A model generated the notes under the pieces. That model was not told where the DNA came from, did not search any database, and saw only the letters and a list, made by a program, of their open reading frames with translations. From CAZEJK01 sp964512045 (GTDB taxonomy: Bacteria; Acidobacteriota; Thermoanaerobaculia; Thermoanaerobaculales; Sulfomarinibacteraceae): a stretch of 64,000 nt of DNA. Both the position numbers and the translations under genes were made by a program. The stretch's first letter is position 1. Each line of letters starts with the position of its first letter. Below, piece by piece: positions 24,597 through 34,269 of this stretch. The DNA lies in assembly GCA_964512045.1 (NCBI GenBank), contig CAZEJK010000001.1:54927-118926 (forward strand). The letters are read 5' to 3'.

Positions 24597-26417
24597 ATGA
24601 GACTGACAATGCATCGTGAAGTAGTGAAGTCATTGACAACGGGGTCGAGACGGGAGTCTGGCCTGACGAGCGCGGTGGGTCGCGGGTTTGTGGTGACCTG
24701 CGCGGCGCTGCTGATCGCGCTGCCGGTTGCGGCGCAGCAGGCTCAGGAGACGCCGCCGTCCGGTCTGCCGGACACGACGCAGTTCCCCGGAACGGGAGAG
24801 CGGCAGGAACGTCGTGGACCGGGAGCGCCGCCAACCCTTCCGTTCGTGCCGGTGGATCCGGAGAATCTGACCCCAGAGGAGCGAGAGCGCCTGGAGCGGT
24901 TTCGGGAGAACGCCCTCCCCGAGAGTGCGACCTTTACGGACTTCGTGGCGTACTGGTTGACGCCCAGGCCCTATCCCAAGGACTCCGTGGTCATGATCGA
25001 CGAAGGTCACGCCCACCCCCATCCGGCGGTGCCCTGGGTGATGGAGATCGTCAAGGAGGACGAGGACAACGTCTGGCTGCGTGCATTGCCGCCGGAGAAC
25101 CCGGACTCGCCGATCCACCAGGAGTGGTTGATGTACGAGCAGACGCAGGTGGAGTGGCTCAACTGGCGCGAGTACCTTCCGGAGCAGTACTTCCTCGATT
25201 TCCAAAAGGAGATCGTGCCGCCGCCGTTTCGCGACGAGGTTCGGTTCGAGGAGAAGAAGAGCAGTCTGCCTGGCAACGGCCGATGGCGGATGAACATCGA
25301 GGTGGCGGACATCAACGGGGACGGTCGCCTCGACCTGATCGCGCCGCCTCCTCGGCTGGGCTCGGTCCGCCACCCGGTGGTGTTCCTGGGCGATGGCGCC
25401 GGTGGGTTCAGACCGTGGACCGCTGCCAGGTGGTCCACCTCCGTCTCGTACGACTACGGAGCGGTCTCGGTGGAGGACTTCGATGGCGATGGCCATCTCG
25501 ATATCGCGCTGTCGGTGCACTTTGGCCGGCAGTACGTGCTCTTCGGCGACGGCGCCGGCGACTTCACCGAGTCCGTGCGCTTGCCGAGCCCGGACCCGCG
25601 GCGCTCGTCGCGGGCTATTGCCGCGGGAGACCTCAACGGCGATCGGCGACCGGACCTCGTGTTCATCGCCGAGATCGACTACGACAAGGGAACCGCGAGA
25701 CCGCTCGACGTGCCGACGACCTGGGTGGCGATGAACATGGGCGAGCGGAGGTTCGAGCTCAAGACCGACGGCTTCTTGCGGCGTCCGATCGCCGACAACC
25801 TGACCATCGCCGACGTGACCGGCGACACCGTCCCGGATGTTGTGGTGGCGTCGAACCTGAGCCACTGGCGCGCCCTGGTGTTCGGTAACCAGGGAGACAC
25901 CTTCCAGTACCTGCAGCACGACGGCGTGCTGAGCGCTGCACTCCACTATGACGTCGCGACGATCGATCGTGGGGGCGAGGGCCGCGACATCGTGGCTGCG
26001 TTCCAACAGAGTCACAGCGTGCAGGGTGAGGCGCAGGCGCGAAGCGGAGCGATTGTCTATCCGGTCGGGGAGGAGGGTATCGTCGGCCGCGCCGAGCCGT
26101 TGATCATGGCCTCGAGCAAGCTCGACCCGTACTACCGGGTCGCGGTGGGCGACATCAACGGCGACGGCGCGGAGGACTTTGCGATCTCGCGCCGGCGCGG
26201 CGGGATCGATGTCTTCCTGCAGACCGAGCCCGGCGCCTTCGAGCTCGACACGAGCCCCGAGCTCGAGCCGAGCTTCGGCACCGTCTATGAGCTGACGATC
26301 GCCGATGTCAACGGCGATGGAAGGGGCGATCTGATCGGCGCCTTCGCCGACTGGGAGGGGGTTCCGGGAGGGATCCGGGTGTGGCTGAGCCGGGATCTGC
26401 AGCATAACGACCAGTGA
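24597..26417 (+). CDS. Secreted FG-GAP/VCBS repeat protein
   Basis: 606-residue exported protein. The start at 24597 is supported by GGAGGCAGGAG upstream and a signal peptide that begins after a 30-residue charged lead (hydrophobic about 32-45, ending V-A-A-Q-Q). The mature N-terminal ~190 residues are not recognised. The rest carries six calcium-type FG-GAP/VCBS repeats with D-x-N/D-G-D-x-x-x-D motifs, near residues 237, 298, 346, 402, 518 and 566. These normally build an integrin-like propeller. It is followed by a hairpin terminator. Confidence 0.85.
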   Translation: MRLTMHREVVKSLTTGSRRESGLTSAVGRGFVVTCAALLIALPVAAQQAQETPPSGLPDTTQFPGTGERQERRGPGAPPTLPFVPVDPENLTPEERERLERFRENALPESATFTDFVAYWLTPRPYPKDSVVMIDEGHAHPHPAVPWVMEIVKEDEDNVWLRALPPENPDSPIHQEWLMYEQTQVEWLNWREYLPEQYFLDFQKEIVPPPFRDEVRFEEKKSSLPGNGRWRMNIEVADINGDGRLDLIAPPPRLGSVRHPVVFLGDGAGGFRPWTAARWSTSVSYDYGAVSVEDFDGDGHLDIALSVHFGRQYVLFGDGAGDFTESVRLPSPDPRRSSRAIAAGDLNGDRRPDLVFIAEIDYDKGTARPLDVPTTWVAMNMGERRFELKTDGFLRRPIADNLTIADVTGDTVPDVVVASNLSHWRALVFGNQGDTFQYLQHDGVLSAALHYDVATIDRGGEGRDIVAAFQQSHSVQGEAQARSGAIVYPVGEEGIVGRAEPLIMASSKLDPYYRVAVGDINGDGAEDFAISRRRGGIDVFLQTEPGAFELDTSPELEPSFGTVYELTIADVNGDGRGDLIGAFADWEGVPGGIRVWLSRDLQHNDQ

Positions 26418-26465
26418 GCCGACCGCCCCGGCGCGACGGTTGCGTACGGCGGCGATGACCTTCCT

Positions 26466-26499
26466 GGAGGCCGGGGCCCTTGACGGCGCCCCGGCCTCC
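26466..26499 (+). terminator. Terminator-like hairpin after the FG-GAP gene
   Basis: Perfect 12-base-pair stem GGAGGCCGGGGC/GCCCCGGCCTCC around a ten-base loop, 48 bases after the stop at 26417. No T-tract follows. Confidence 0.65.
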
Positions 26500-26589
26500 C
26501 CTCATACTGCGGCAGTGATGGTATCGAGTGCGCAACGGCAAAGTGGCAGTATGTCCCCAGCCGGGTTGGATTTTCGGCCTTCAGGAGGC

Positions 26590-26618
26590 TTGACAAGGGT
26601 TTCCACGCGTGCTACCTT
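26590..26618 (+). promoter_or_regulatory. Promoter for the 508-residue secreted protein
   Basis: Consensus -35 TTGACA at 26590-26595, a 17-base spacer and TACCTT at 26613-26618. A second A/T-rich hexamer TATGCT follows at 26620-26625. The implied leader is about 135 bases and unusually A+T-rich for this window. Confidence 0.6.
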
Positions 26619-26682
26619 TTATGCTGTGACGACATGAAAAGGTGCTAAACGCCTGGAAACGAAGAAAAATATAGGGGAGGTG

Positions 26683-26742
26683 ATGGGCTATCGGGGGAAT
26701 GGCGGAGCGACATCTCAATCTGCTGAGTTAGTTTGTTTTTGA
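26683..26742 (+). CDS. Possible 19-residue upstream ORF in the leader
   Basis: ATG 26683 to TGA 26742 encodes 19 residues, preceded by GGGGAGG at 26674-26680. The spacing to the ATG is short (two bases), which weakens the case. It ends 19 bases before the ATG of the secreted-protein gene, where AAGGAG (26750-26755) serves that gene. It could be a leader peptide, or chance. Confidence 0.25.
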   Translation: MGYRGNGGATSQSAELVCF

Positions 26743-26761
26743 AGTTAGGAAGGAGTCGGGT

Positions 26762-28288
26762 ATGAAAAAGTTTGTCACCTTCACCTTGGCAGCCGCTCTT
26801 ATCGTGGCAGCCTCGAGTGTGGCCTACGCGAACATCTGCGCCTTTGACGCGGTGCCGGCGGCCACGCTTCTGTTTCCGTTTGTGACCTTGGATTACAACA
26901 ACCCGGTCGATGGCAGCACGACGCTGTTCGCCATCACCAACGTGTCGTCCGAGGCCCAGATCGTCCACATCACGGTGTGGTCGGACGCCTCCATCGGTGT
27001 GCTCGACTTCAACGTCGTGCTCTCCGGTTATGACGTCCAGACCATGAACATCCGTGACATTCTCTACAACGGTATCCTGCCGATCACCGGCACCACCGGT
27101 AGCCTGATTGTCAGCGGCGGCGTGGACCAGGACGGTCCGTACCAGCTCGTCTATGACGATCCGGACCTGCCCGAGGCCACCTCGGCCCTGTACGACCGGT
27201 GCAACCCGGTGGACTTCGTGTCCTACCCCGGCAACTACGCCGGTGGCATCCCGCAGTCGACCCTTGACCTGTTCAAGACCAAGCTGCAGTTCTCGCAGAC
27301 CTTCCTGCGCGGACACGTGGACTGCGCCTTCACGCCGTACTCGATCGGCGACTGGTTCGAGGGCCGCACGACGGCGGATCCGACCTGGATGTACATCACC
27401 GCCGACGTGGTCTGGACCTGCAACAAGATGTTCCCGGATGGCAACTCGCAGTACTGGTCCGACGGCCCGCTGAACAACCCGACCTTCGACGAGTTCGGTG
27501 CGCAGCGCATGGTCGACAACGTCATCATCGGTGACGTGATCTGGGTCAACAACGCCGCCCGCTTCTCCGAGGCGGACAACGCCGTGCACATCGAGGCGGA
27601 CATGAACCTCGGCGCCGTTGCCACCGAGAACCCGTTCGTCCAGGGCGACCACGTGTCGTTCTACGAGCGCTACGCCGGTGCGCTGTACGGCTTGCAGGAC
27701 TACCGCGAGCCGCTGCCGACCGCCTGGGCGTTCCGCTACATCGGCTACGGCAGCTCCGAGATGTCGACCTTCGTCCGCGCCTGGAAGGGCTCGACCGCCA
27801 GCGATCGGATCCAGGACCTGGTGATCTCGCAGGCCGACGGCTACATGTTCGCCTGGGACGACGTGCCCTACACCTACTACGCGTGGGATGAGGACGAGAA
27901 CGTCATCGAAGGCCCGGGCGAGGACCCGTGGTCCGGCTCCGAGGTGCCCCCTGGCCTGCGGCCGAACCTGCTGCCGCTGGAGACCCAGGAGGTCGCCATC
28001 GACCAGTTCCAGCCCCTGCCTGGCGCCAACGGCTGGATGCTGTTCGTGTGGCCGTGGTCGAACGGGGACACCGACCCGTGCGATACCGACTTCGCGATGG
28101 ACCTGTACCAGACCTGGATGGGCGTCAAGTACAACGCCTTCGGGCAGTACTCGATGTTCCTCGAGGGCGCCGTCATGGCGAACTTCAACTGCTTCAGCGA
28201 CCAGATCCTGCCGGATCTCGGCGTGAACTACGACTACGTGACCACCGCTGGTTACGTGACGTCGCCGCCGTTGTTCGCTGGCGAGTAA
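26762..28288 (+). CDS. Secreted protein of unknown function, probably abundant
   Basis: 508 residues, family not recognised. It has a textbook signal peptide (M-K-K start, hydrophobic core about 6-19, cleavage after A-Y-A). The mature protein is beta-rich, Trp- and Tyr-rich, with several Cys and few Lys. It starts with A-F-D-A-V-P-A-A-T-L-L-F-P-F, which resembles the first strand of a surface or S-layer-like domain. Strong expression signals (consensus -35, long leader, AAGGAG six bases before ATG, and a near-perfect terminator) suggest an abundant product. No catalytic motif was seen. Confidence 0.75.
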   Translation: MKKFVTFTLAAALIVAASSVAYANICAFDAVPAATLLFPFVTLDYNNPVDGSTTLFAITNVSSEAQIVHITVWSDASIGVLDFNVVLSGYDVQTMNIRDILYNGILPITGTTGSLIVSGGVDQDGPYQLVYDDPDLPEATSALYDRCNPVDFVSYPGNYAGGIPQSTLDLFKTKLQFSQTFLRGHVDCAFTPYSIGDWFEGRTTADPTWMYITADVVWTCNKMFPDGNSQYWSDGPLNNPTFDEFGAQRMVDNVIIGDVIWVNNAARFSEADNAVHIEADMNLGAVATENPFVQGDHVSFYERYAGALYGLQDYREPLPTAWAFRYIGYGSSEMSTFVRAWKGSTASDRIQDLVISQADGYMFAWDDVPYTYYAWDEDENVIEGPGEDPWSGSEVPPGLRPNLLPLETQEVAIDQFQPLPGANGWMLFVWPWSNGDTDPCDTDFAMDLYQTWMGVKYNAFGQYSMFLEGAVMANFNCFSDQILPDLGVNYDYVTTAGYVTSPPLFAGE

Positions 28289-28314
28289 GCTCAGCGTCTC
28301 TGACACGAGCTTCC

Positions 28315-28341
28315 GGGGCGGCCTTCGGGCCGCCCCTTTTT
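28315..28341 (+). terminator. Rho-independent terminator
   Basis: Perfect nine-base-pair stem GGGGCGGCC/GGCCGCCCC with a TTCG tetraloop and a TTTTT tract at 28337-28341, 26 bases after the stop at 28288. This is the cleanest intrinsic terminator in the window. Confidence 0.95.
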
Positions 28342-28702
28342 CGTGTCGGAACGTTTCGAGCTCGGGCGGGCTCTGCGAAGCCGGCCACTCGTTGTTGAAC
28401 CCGACGGGCGCCACCGGCCGAAGGCCGGTTCTCCGGTCGTCGGCGCGGGCGATGCGCACTCCTGGCGATCCTCCAAATCCGCACGCGTGCAGAGCAGCTC
28501 GAAAGCGTGTATCATGGGCGCCGTTCGGAGACGTGGAGGCGCCACGGTCTCCGTCGCGGCTGAGCGCGGGCCGTTGTGGTCTCGATATGTGAGCCTCAGT
28601 GGCCCGAAGCGCCCGCGCAGACGGATCGCCGCAGAGTGTGATCCGGACAACATTTCACCCGTGGAGGCGGCCCCTTCGGGCCCTCCAAACCCTCTGTGCT
28701 GC
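28342..28702 (+). other. Intergenic region with hairpins
   Basis: About 360 bases with no recognised gene. It contains a seven-base-pair hairpin ACCGGCC-GAA-GGCCGGT (28413-28429) and a second imperfect hairpin starting GGAGG at about 28664, closed by CCTCC. Neither has a T-tract. A TATCAT hexamer near 28509 could be a -10 but lacks a good -35. Confidence 0.35.
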
Positions 28703-28732
28703 TTGACTTGCTTTCGCAAACTGCTCTATCGT
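28703..28732 (+). promoter_or_regulatory. Promoter for the 1817-residue secreted protein
   Basis: TTGACT at 28703-28708, 18-base spacer, TATCGT at 28727-28732. The implied leader is short, about 13 bases, and includes GGAGG at 28743-28747. Confidence 0.5.
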
Positions 28733-28751
28733 GGTGGAGCTTGGAGGCGAT

Positions 28752-31700
28752 ATGAGCCGTCTGATTCGTATCGGGAGCTTGGTTGCTGTGACGCTGTTGC
28801 TGACCGTGGTCGGCGCATCGGCCGACGACTGCTTTACATACCTGCCACCCCCGATGTTGGATACCTCTGACAACACCAACCAGGCCCCAATCACTGATCG
28901 AGCGATGCAGGCCAACATCATCCACCGGAGCGGAACGCCGTACCTGGTGCTGAATACGGGCAACGACCTCAAGCTCCTGCGGCTCACCGACCCGACGGAT
29001 CCCAGCAGTGCCGCGTCCTCCAGCTGGATGTTCAGCGTGGTGCAGCCGGACGGGGACGTCGACTTCAACCTGTTCGGCATCGCGATGTGTGACGACTGCC
29101 GCTACGGGATGGCGAACTACCGGAACTCCGGCGCGATCGTGTTCGACACGGGCGCCGGGACGACCCCCTCGTTCGCCGGAGGGAGTCAGGCCTACCTCGA
29201 TCACACGAGCCTCGGCTCGTTCACCTTCAAGAAGGGTGCGACACAGTACCTGGTGTCGAACGGTCTCGAGAGCAACGCGCCTGCAACCCTTTACGAGATC
29301 GACGGGGTCGATGCCGACGACATCACCGAGATCATGAGGTTCGACGCCGCCTCTGGAGCGTATCAGGTACGGATGGGCGAGCGGTACGGGAACCATCTCT
29401 ACCTTGCCGCCGCGAGCAGCGCCATGCCGGTGCGGGGCCAGGTGGTGATCGCGGACATCACCGCGCCGACCAACCCGACGGTCGTCGCGTTCGGCGCTGC
29501 GGTGGGCGCGGCGTACTCGCCGCTGTCCGTGGATGCTGCCAACGGCTACATGGTCACCGCCGGGTTTGAGGGAGTCGAGCTGTACGACATCGCCGGTGAT
29601 CCGATGGCGCCGGCGCTGCTGGCCTCCATCAGCCCGCCCGCGGGTCAGCAGATCACTACCGTCACGGTGAGCTACCCCTATTTGGTCCTCCAGAACCAAG
29701 GTGGCCTGTGGATGGACGTGTACGACATCACCGTGCCCACCCAGCCGACGCCGATCAGCTCCAGCTACTGGACCGATCGGGACCTGGTGCACAACGACTA
29801 CGGCGGCGGCGCCGTTCCCTACGATGCGGCGTTCAGCCCAGGCGCGGACGTTGTCTACCTGGCCCGGCACGTGGTCGCCCAGGCGTTCGAGATCGACTGC
29901 GTGTCGGTTGCGCCGGTGGCCAACGTCTCGGTGACGCCGGATCCGGCGTACCCTGGCGATCAGATCACGGCTGTCTCGACCTCCAGTGGCCCGGTGTCGA
30001 GCACCTGGATGTGGGTGACGGACGCGACCGGCACGGTCGTGGCCGGGGATCAGCCGTTCGGTCCCCAGCGCGAGTCGCTGACGTGGACCGTGCCCGACGA
30101 TCTTCTGAGCAGCGATCAGCTCACGGTCCATGTGGCCGTCGCCGGCGACGGCTACCCGTACAACGCGGCCGTCCCGGGCGATCAGCTCAAGGAGCGAGCG
30201 ATCGCGATCGACCGTGCCCCGCAGGTGGAGATCACCACCGCCCCCGATGCAGTGATCACCGGCGATACGGTGACGTTGACCGCAGACGCGGAGGGGCATC
30301 CCTCCTCCGGAAGCGAGGACAGCCCGTACACATGGACGATAGCGCCCCCCAGCGACAAAGCGTACTCCGACACTGGCGAGCAGGTCGCGGTCGAGCTGAC
30401 CGAGTCCGGCCAGTGGTGCTGGGGTGTGGATGTCCAGTACCAGCACGAGGCGACCGGAGGTGGGCTGTTCATCGCCGAGAACGATGGCTGCCTGACCGTG
30501 AGCTCCGTGGCGGCAGCGTTCACGGTGAGCCCGTCGCAGCCGCTCGAGGGCGACGAGATCACATTGGATGCCTCCGGCTCGGTGGTGCAGCTCGGTGTCT
30601 TCCCCGAGTACGCGTGGACCTTCCTGAACGGCCCGACCTTGTACACCGGATGTCCGGGCGAGGAGACCTGTGTGATCCCCGCGGATACGCTCGTGTCGTC
30701 CGAGTCCGGTAGCCCGTACGAGGTGCAGCTCCAGATTACCAACCCTACGAACGGCGACACTGACACGACCACGCGAACGTTTCCGGTGATCGACGATGAC
30801 ATCAGCGCGGACTTCACCTTCTCGCCCCCCAGCCCGGAGATCGGCACCTCGGTGCTGTTCACCGCCACCGGCATCACCGGTGAGATCGAGCAGATCACCT
30901 GGTACTACGGCGGCAGCGGGTGCAGCGGCTACTCGTCGCCGGCAACCTGTACGCCAAGTGCCTTCACCGACTGTCGGGAGATCACCTACAAGTACGCTTC
31001 CGGCGGCAACAAGAGCGTCTACTACGTCGTGACCGTTGGCGGCGCCGAGTACACCTCTGCGCGCCACACGGTGACGGTCGCCAGCAGCGGCTCGTGCAAC
31101 GACTGCTCCTACCAGCTGTCGCCCAGCTCGGCCTCGTACGGCTCGGCACAGGCGAACGGCTCGTTCTCGGTGCAGACCTCGAGCGGCTGCACGTGGTCGG
31201 CGTCCTCGAACCGTTCGTGGATCCAGATCACGTCCGGGGGCAGCGGCTCCGGCACCGGAAGCGTGTCATATCGAGTTCTGCAGAACACCACGACGTCCTC
31301 TCGGAGTGGCACGATCACCGTGCAGGGCAAGTCGTTCCAGATCTCCCAGAGTGCAGGGTCCGCAAGCTCTGTGAACTTCACCATCTCCGACTCCACCCCG
31401 GAGATCGGTCAAGAGGTCACCTTCACCATCGACAGCGAGCCGAACACCTGGGACAAGATCAAGTGGAACTTCGGCGGCTCGAGCTGCGACGGGGAGACCC
31501 CAGTCGTCGACTGCGGGGTGTTCAACGACGGCTGCTACTCGATGACCTGGCGGTACAGCACTTCCGGGACCAAGACGGTGACCTTGACGGTGAACGAGGG
31601 TATGGCGACGTCGGCCACCCGTGCGCGCTCGGTGACTGTGTCGAGCACCGGGAGCTGTGTGGAGTGTGAGCTGTCGGCGCCGCCGCAGGCGAGCTTCGTG

Positions 31701-34205
31701 CTGTCGCCGGACGAGGTGGCGATCGACATGCCCGTCACCTTCACGGACACGTCAACCGGCGAGCCGGCGGATGCGTGGTCGTGGCGGATCACTCGCGATG
31801 GGAGCACAGTCCATACCGCCAGCTCCCGGAGCTTTGCGTACTCCTTCGCGCAGCCAGGCCTGTACCAGATCGCCCTGACGGCCAGCAACTGCGCCGGCGA
31901 GGACACGGCCACCCAGATGCTCGAGGTGTTCGAGAGCCTCGGGCCGGAGGAGTTCGTGGTGCCTGCGGTGGTGCACGCCACCGGCCAGAACGACACCAGC
32001 TGGAAGACGGATCTGCGGGTGTTCAACCCGTGTGACGCCGGGCTGGATGTCCGCATCGACTTCCTCGAGCTCGGGATCGACAACTCGGGTCCGTCGCCGC
32101 CAGGCATCTCGCGGGCCCTGGTGCCCCACCAGACCCTGGTGCTCGACGACGTGCTGATGTGGATCCCGTTCCACGAGGAGAACACGCAGGGCTCGCTGCG
32201 GGTCACGTTCGAGGGTCCGAGCGCCTGTACGCCCGTGGTCATGTCGCGGACCTATAACGACACCCCGGACGGAACCTACGGCCAGTACGTGCCTGCTGTG
32301 GCCGTGGCAGAGGGCGACGGCGAGAACCTGATGCTCACCGGCCTGGCCCACAACACGCTGTACCGAACCAATGTCGGGCTGGCGAACCTGAGCGGTATCG
32401 GCGTGCCGGGTATCACCCTTCGAATCCTCGATCCAGCGGGGAACGTGCTGGCGGAGAAGAGCGACGTCGGCCTGCCGCCGTACTCGAGCATCCAGGTGGT
32501 CAATGTCGCCCGCGCCGCGGGGGTGAGCGACGATCTGGACCTGTTCTCGCTGGAGATCGATGCCAACGGTGAGTACATCACGGCCTACGCCTCGCTGATC
32601 GACAACCGCACTGACGATCCCGTCATGTACACGCCGATCCGGAGCACCAATCCGACCGTCTTTCTTCCCGGCACTGCCCACGTTGCGGGTGTTGGCGAGT
32701 CGCTCTGGCGCTCCGACCTGACCCTGTTCAACCCCACCGACAGCACCATGACCGTGGAGCTCGCCTACCATCCTGAGGACCAGCAGGGAGCGCAGAAAGG
32801 ATGGGAGCTGACGCCCAAGGCATCGCTCTTCCTGCCGGATGTGGTCGGGCTGTTCCGTCCCATGGATGACAGCAAGGGCTACTTCACCGTGTCGGTGGCG
32901 GATCCTGCGTCTGCACAGACGCTGGCCCCGGGGTTCAGCTGGACACCGACGAGCCCGAGCGTCGGCGATTCCGTTATCTTCTCGCTGAGCGGCGTGACCG
33001 CGGAGATCGCGTCCGTGCAGTGGAGCTTCGACGATCCAGGCTGTGGGTCGCAAGACACCACCTGCGTGGCCAACGTCTGGGACGACTGCACGCAGAAGAC
33101 CTTCCGGTTCGCGAACGCGGGCGACCACTCGGTGCGCTACACCGTCGAGTACGTCAGCGGCTCGCAGCAGACCTCCACCACCCAGATCGTGACAGTCGAC
33201 TCTGATGGTGAATGCCCGGGCGGAACCTGCTCCTACTCGATCTCGCCGGGATCGCGCAACTTCGATCAGGGTGGAGGCGCCGGCAGCATCAGCCTGACCA
33301 CCAGCTCGGGCTGCAGCTGGACGGCGTCCTCGAACAAGAGCTGGATCCGGATCACCTCCGGCACGAGCGGGAACGGCAGCAGCACGGTCAGCTACACGGT
33401 GGATGCCAACGCCAGCTCGAGCTCACGGAACGGGACCGTGACGGTTGGTGGTCGAAGCCACTCCGTGTACCAGTCCGGCGCCGGTGCTGACTGCACCTAC
33501 AGTGTCTCGCCGTCGCAACGTACGGTCGCGGGTAGCGGTGGCTCGGGCACCTTCTCCGTGACAGCCGACAGCGGCTGTGGTTGGAGTGCCTCGCCCACCC
33601 AGGGCTGGATCCAGATCACCTCTGGTGCGTCCGGCTCGGGCTCCGGGAGCGTGACATTCTCGGCGCCGGCCAACCCAACCCAGTACTCGCGCACAGGCGG
33701 GATCGCGATCGCCGGCCAGACGGTGTACGTCATCCAGGAGGCGCCCGCCTCCGAGAGCACCCTGATGCCGCTGCTTGCGGCGCGTACCTACAGCTTGTCC
33801 CCGACCGGAACCTTCGGTCAGAACACTCCTGCCATCGCGAGCTCGGAGGCGCTGTCAGCGGGGTCACCAGCGTACATCCCCGGCGTCGTGGCCAGCAACC
33901 CGCAGGAGACCACCGGGTTCCGGACCAACCTGGGCCTGATCAACACCGGAACCGCGGACGCACGGGTGGACATCACGTTCTATGCGGACAGTGGTGGCGC
34001 CCCGATCGGCTTTATCCCGAGCTACCCGCTCGGAGGGAAGCAATCGGTACAGTTCAACATCCACCAGGCGCTCGGGATGCAGGCGCAGACCACCGGCTCG
34101 TTGAAGCTCGAGGTGGTGAGCGGCGGTCCGGTTGTCGCGTACGCCTCGGTGGTCGATAACCGAACGCAGGACCCGACGTTCGTCCCTGCGCTGAAGCTGC
34201 GTTAG
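28752..34205 (+). CDS. Giant secreted multidomain protein (propeller, PKD, BACON)
   Basis: 1817-residue exported protein. ATG 28752 is chosen for GGAGG at 28743-28747 and the signal peptide (about 1-23). From the N-terminus: a beta-propeller-like region (~30-390); Ig/PKD-type domains (~395-780); a BACON domain with S-S-G-C-T-W-S-A-S and S-W-I-Q-I-T-S (~781-867); PKD-like domains (~875-1060); a duplicated beta-rich module (~1067-1380) whose second copy is interrupted; a PKD-like plus two BACON cassette (~1393-1665); then the rest of that second copy (~1670-1817). BACON domains are thought to bind carbohydrate or mucin. No catalytic domain or sortase signal is seen. An adhesin-like surface role is inferred. 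A hairpin terminator follows. Confidence 0.88.
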   Translation: MSRLIRIGSLVAVTLLLTVVGASADDCFTYLPPPMLDTSDNTNQAPITDRAMQANIIHRSGTPYLVLNTGNDLKLLRLTDPTDPSSAASSSWMFSVVQPDGDVDFNLFGIAMCDDCRYGMANYRNSGAIVFDTGAGTTPSFAGGSQAYLDHTSLGSFTFKKGATQYLVSNGLESNAPATLYEIDGVDADDITEIMRFDAASGAYQVRMGERYGNHLYLAAASSAMPVRGQVVIADITAPTNPTVVAFGAAVGAAYSPLSVDAANGYMVTAGFEGVELYDIAGDPMAPALLASISPPAGQQITTVTVSYPYLVLQNQGGLWMDVYDITVPTQPTPISSSYWTDRDLVHNDYGGGAVPYDAAFSPGADVVYLARHVVAQAFEIDCVSVAPVANVSVTPDPAYPGDQITAVSTSSGPVSSTWMWVTDATGTVVAGDQPFGPQRESLTWTVPDDLLSSDQLTVHVAVAGDGYPYNAAVPGDQLKERAIAIDRAPQVEITTAPDAVITGDTVTLTADAEGHPSSGSEDSPYTWTIAPPSDKAYSDTGEQVAVELTESGQWCWGVDVQYQHEATGGGLFIAENDGCLTVSSVAAAFTVSPSQPLEGDEITLDASGSVVQLGVFPEYAWTFLNGPTLYTGCPGEETCVIPADTLVSSESGSPYEVQLQITNPTNGDTDTTTRTFPVIDDDISADFTFSPPSPEIGTSVLFTATGITGEIEQITWYYGGSGCSGYSSPATCTPSAFTDCREITYKYASGGNKSVYYVVTVGGAEYTSARHTVTVASSGSCNDCSYQLSPSSASYGSAQANGSFSVQTSSGCTWSASSNRSWIQITSGGSGSGTGSVSYRVLQNTTTSSRSGTITVQGKSFQISQSAGSASSVNFTISDSTPEIGQEVTFTIDSEPNTWDKIKWNFGGSSCDGETPVVDCGVFNDGCYSMTWRYSTSGTKTVTLTVNEGMATSATRARSVTVSSTGSCVECELSAPPQASFVLSPDEVAIDMPVTFTDTSTGEPADAWSWRITRDGSTVHTASSRSFAYSFAQPGLYQIALTASNCAGEDTATQMLEVFESLGPEEFVVPAVVHATGQNDTSWKTDLRVFNPCDAGLDVRIDFLELGIDNSGPSPPGISRALVPHQTLVLDDVLMWIPFHEENTQGSLRVTFEGPSACTPVVMSRTYNDTPDGTYGQYVPAVAVAEGDGENLMLTGLAHNTLYRTNVGLANLSGIGVPGITLRILDPAGNVLAEKSDVGLPPYSSIQVVNVARAAGVSDDLDLFSLEIDANGEYITAYASLIDNRTDDPVMYTPIRSTNPTVFLPGTAHVAGVGESLWRSDLTLFNPTDSTMTVELAYHPEDQQGAQKGWELTPKASLFLPDVVGLFRPMDDSKGYFTVSVADPASAQTLAPGFSWTPTSPSVGDSVIFSLSGVTAEIASVQWSFDDPGCGSQDTTCVANVWDDCTQKTFRFANAGDHSVRYTVEYVSGSQQTSTTQIVTVDSDGECPGGTCSYSISPGSRNFDQGGGAGSISLTTSSGCSWTASSNKSWIRITSGTSGNGSSTVSYTVDANASSSSRNGTVTVGGRSHSVYQSGAGADCTYSVSPSQRTVAGSGGSGTFSVTADSGCGWSASPTQGWIQITSGASGSGSGSVTFSAPANPTQYSRTGGIAIAGQTVYVIQEAPASESTLMPLLAARTYSLSPTGTFGQNTPAIASSEALSAGSPAYIPGVVASNPQETTGFRTNLGLINTGTADARVDITFYADSGGAPIGFIPSYPLGGKQSVQFNIHQALGMQAQTTGSLKLEVVSGGPVVAYASVVDNRTQDPTFVPALKLR

Positions 34206-34244
34206 GCACGTTCGACGGGAGCCGGGCGAGTCCGACTCGAGAGG

Positions 34245-34269
34245 GGCGGCGGTCGATACGACCGCCGCC
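34245..34269 (+). terminator. Hairpin after the giant secreted-protein gene
   Basis: Eleven-base-pair GC-rich stem GGCGGCGGTCG/CGACCGCCGCC with an ATA loop, 39 bases after the stop. The following sequence is A/T-rich but not a T-tract. Confidence 0.65.

Noticed and set aside
26645..28459. 604-codon frame antisense to the 508-residue secreted protein
   Set aside because: His/Val/Arg-rich shadow frame without signals; the sense frame has signal peptide, Shine-Dalgarno, promoter and terminator.
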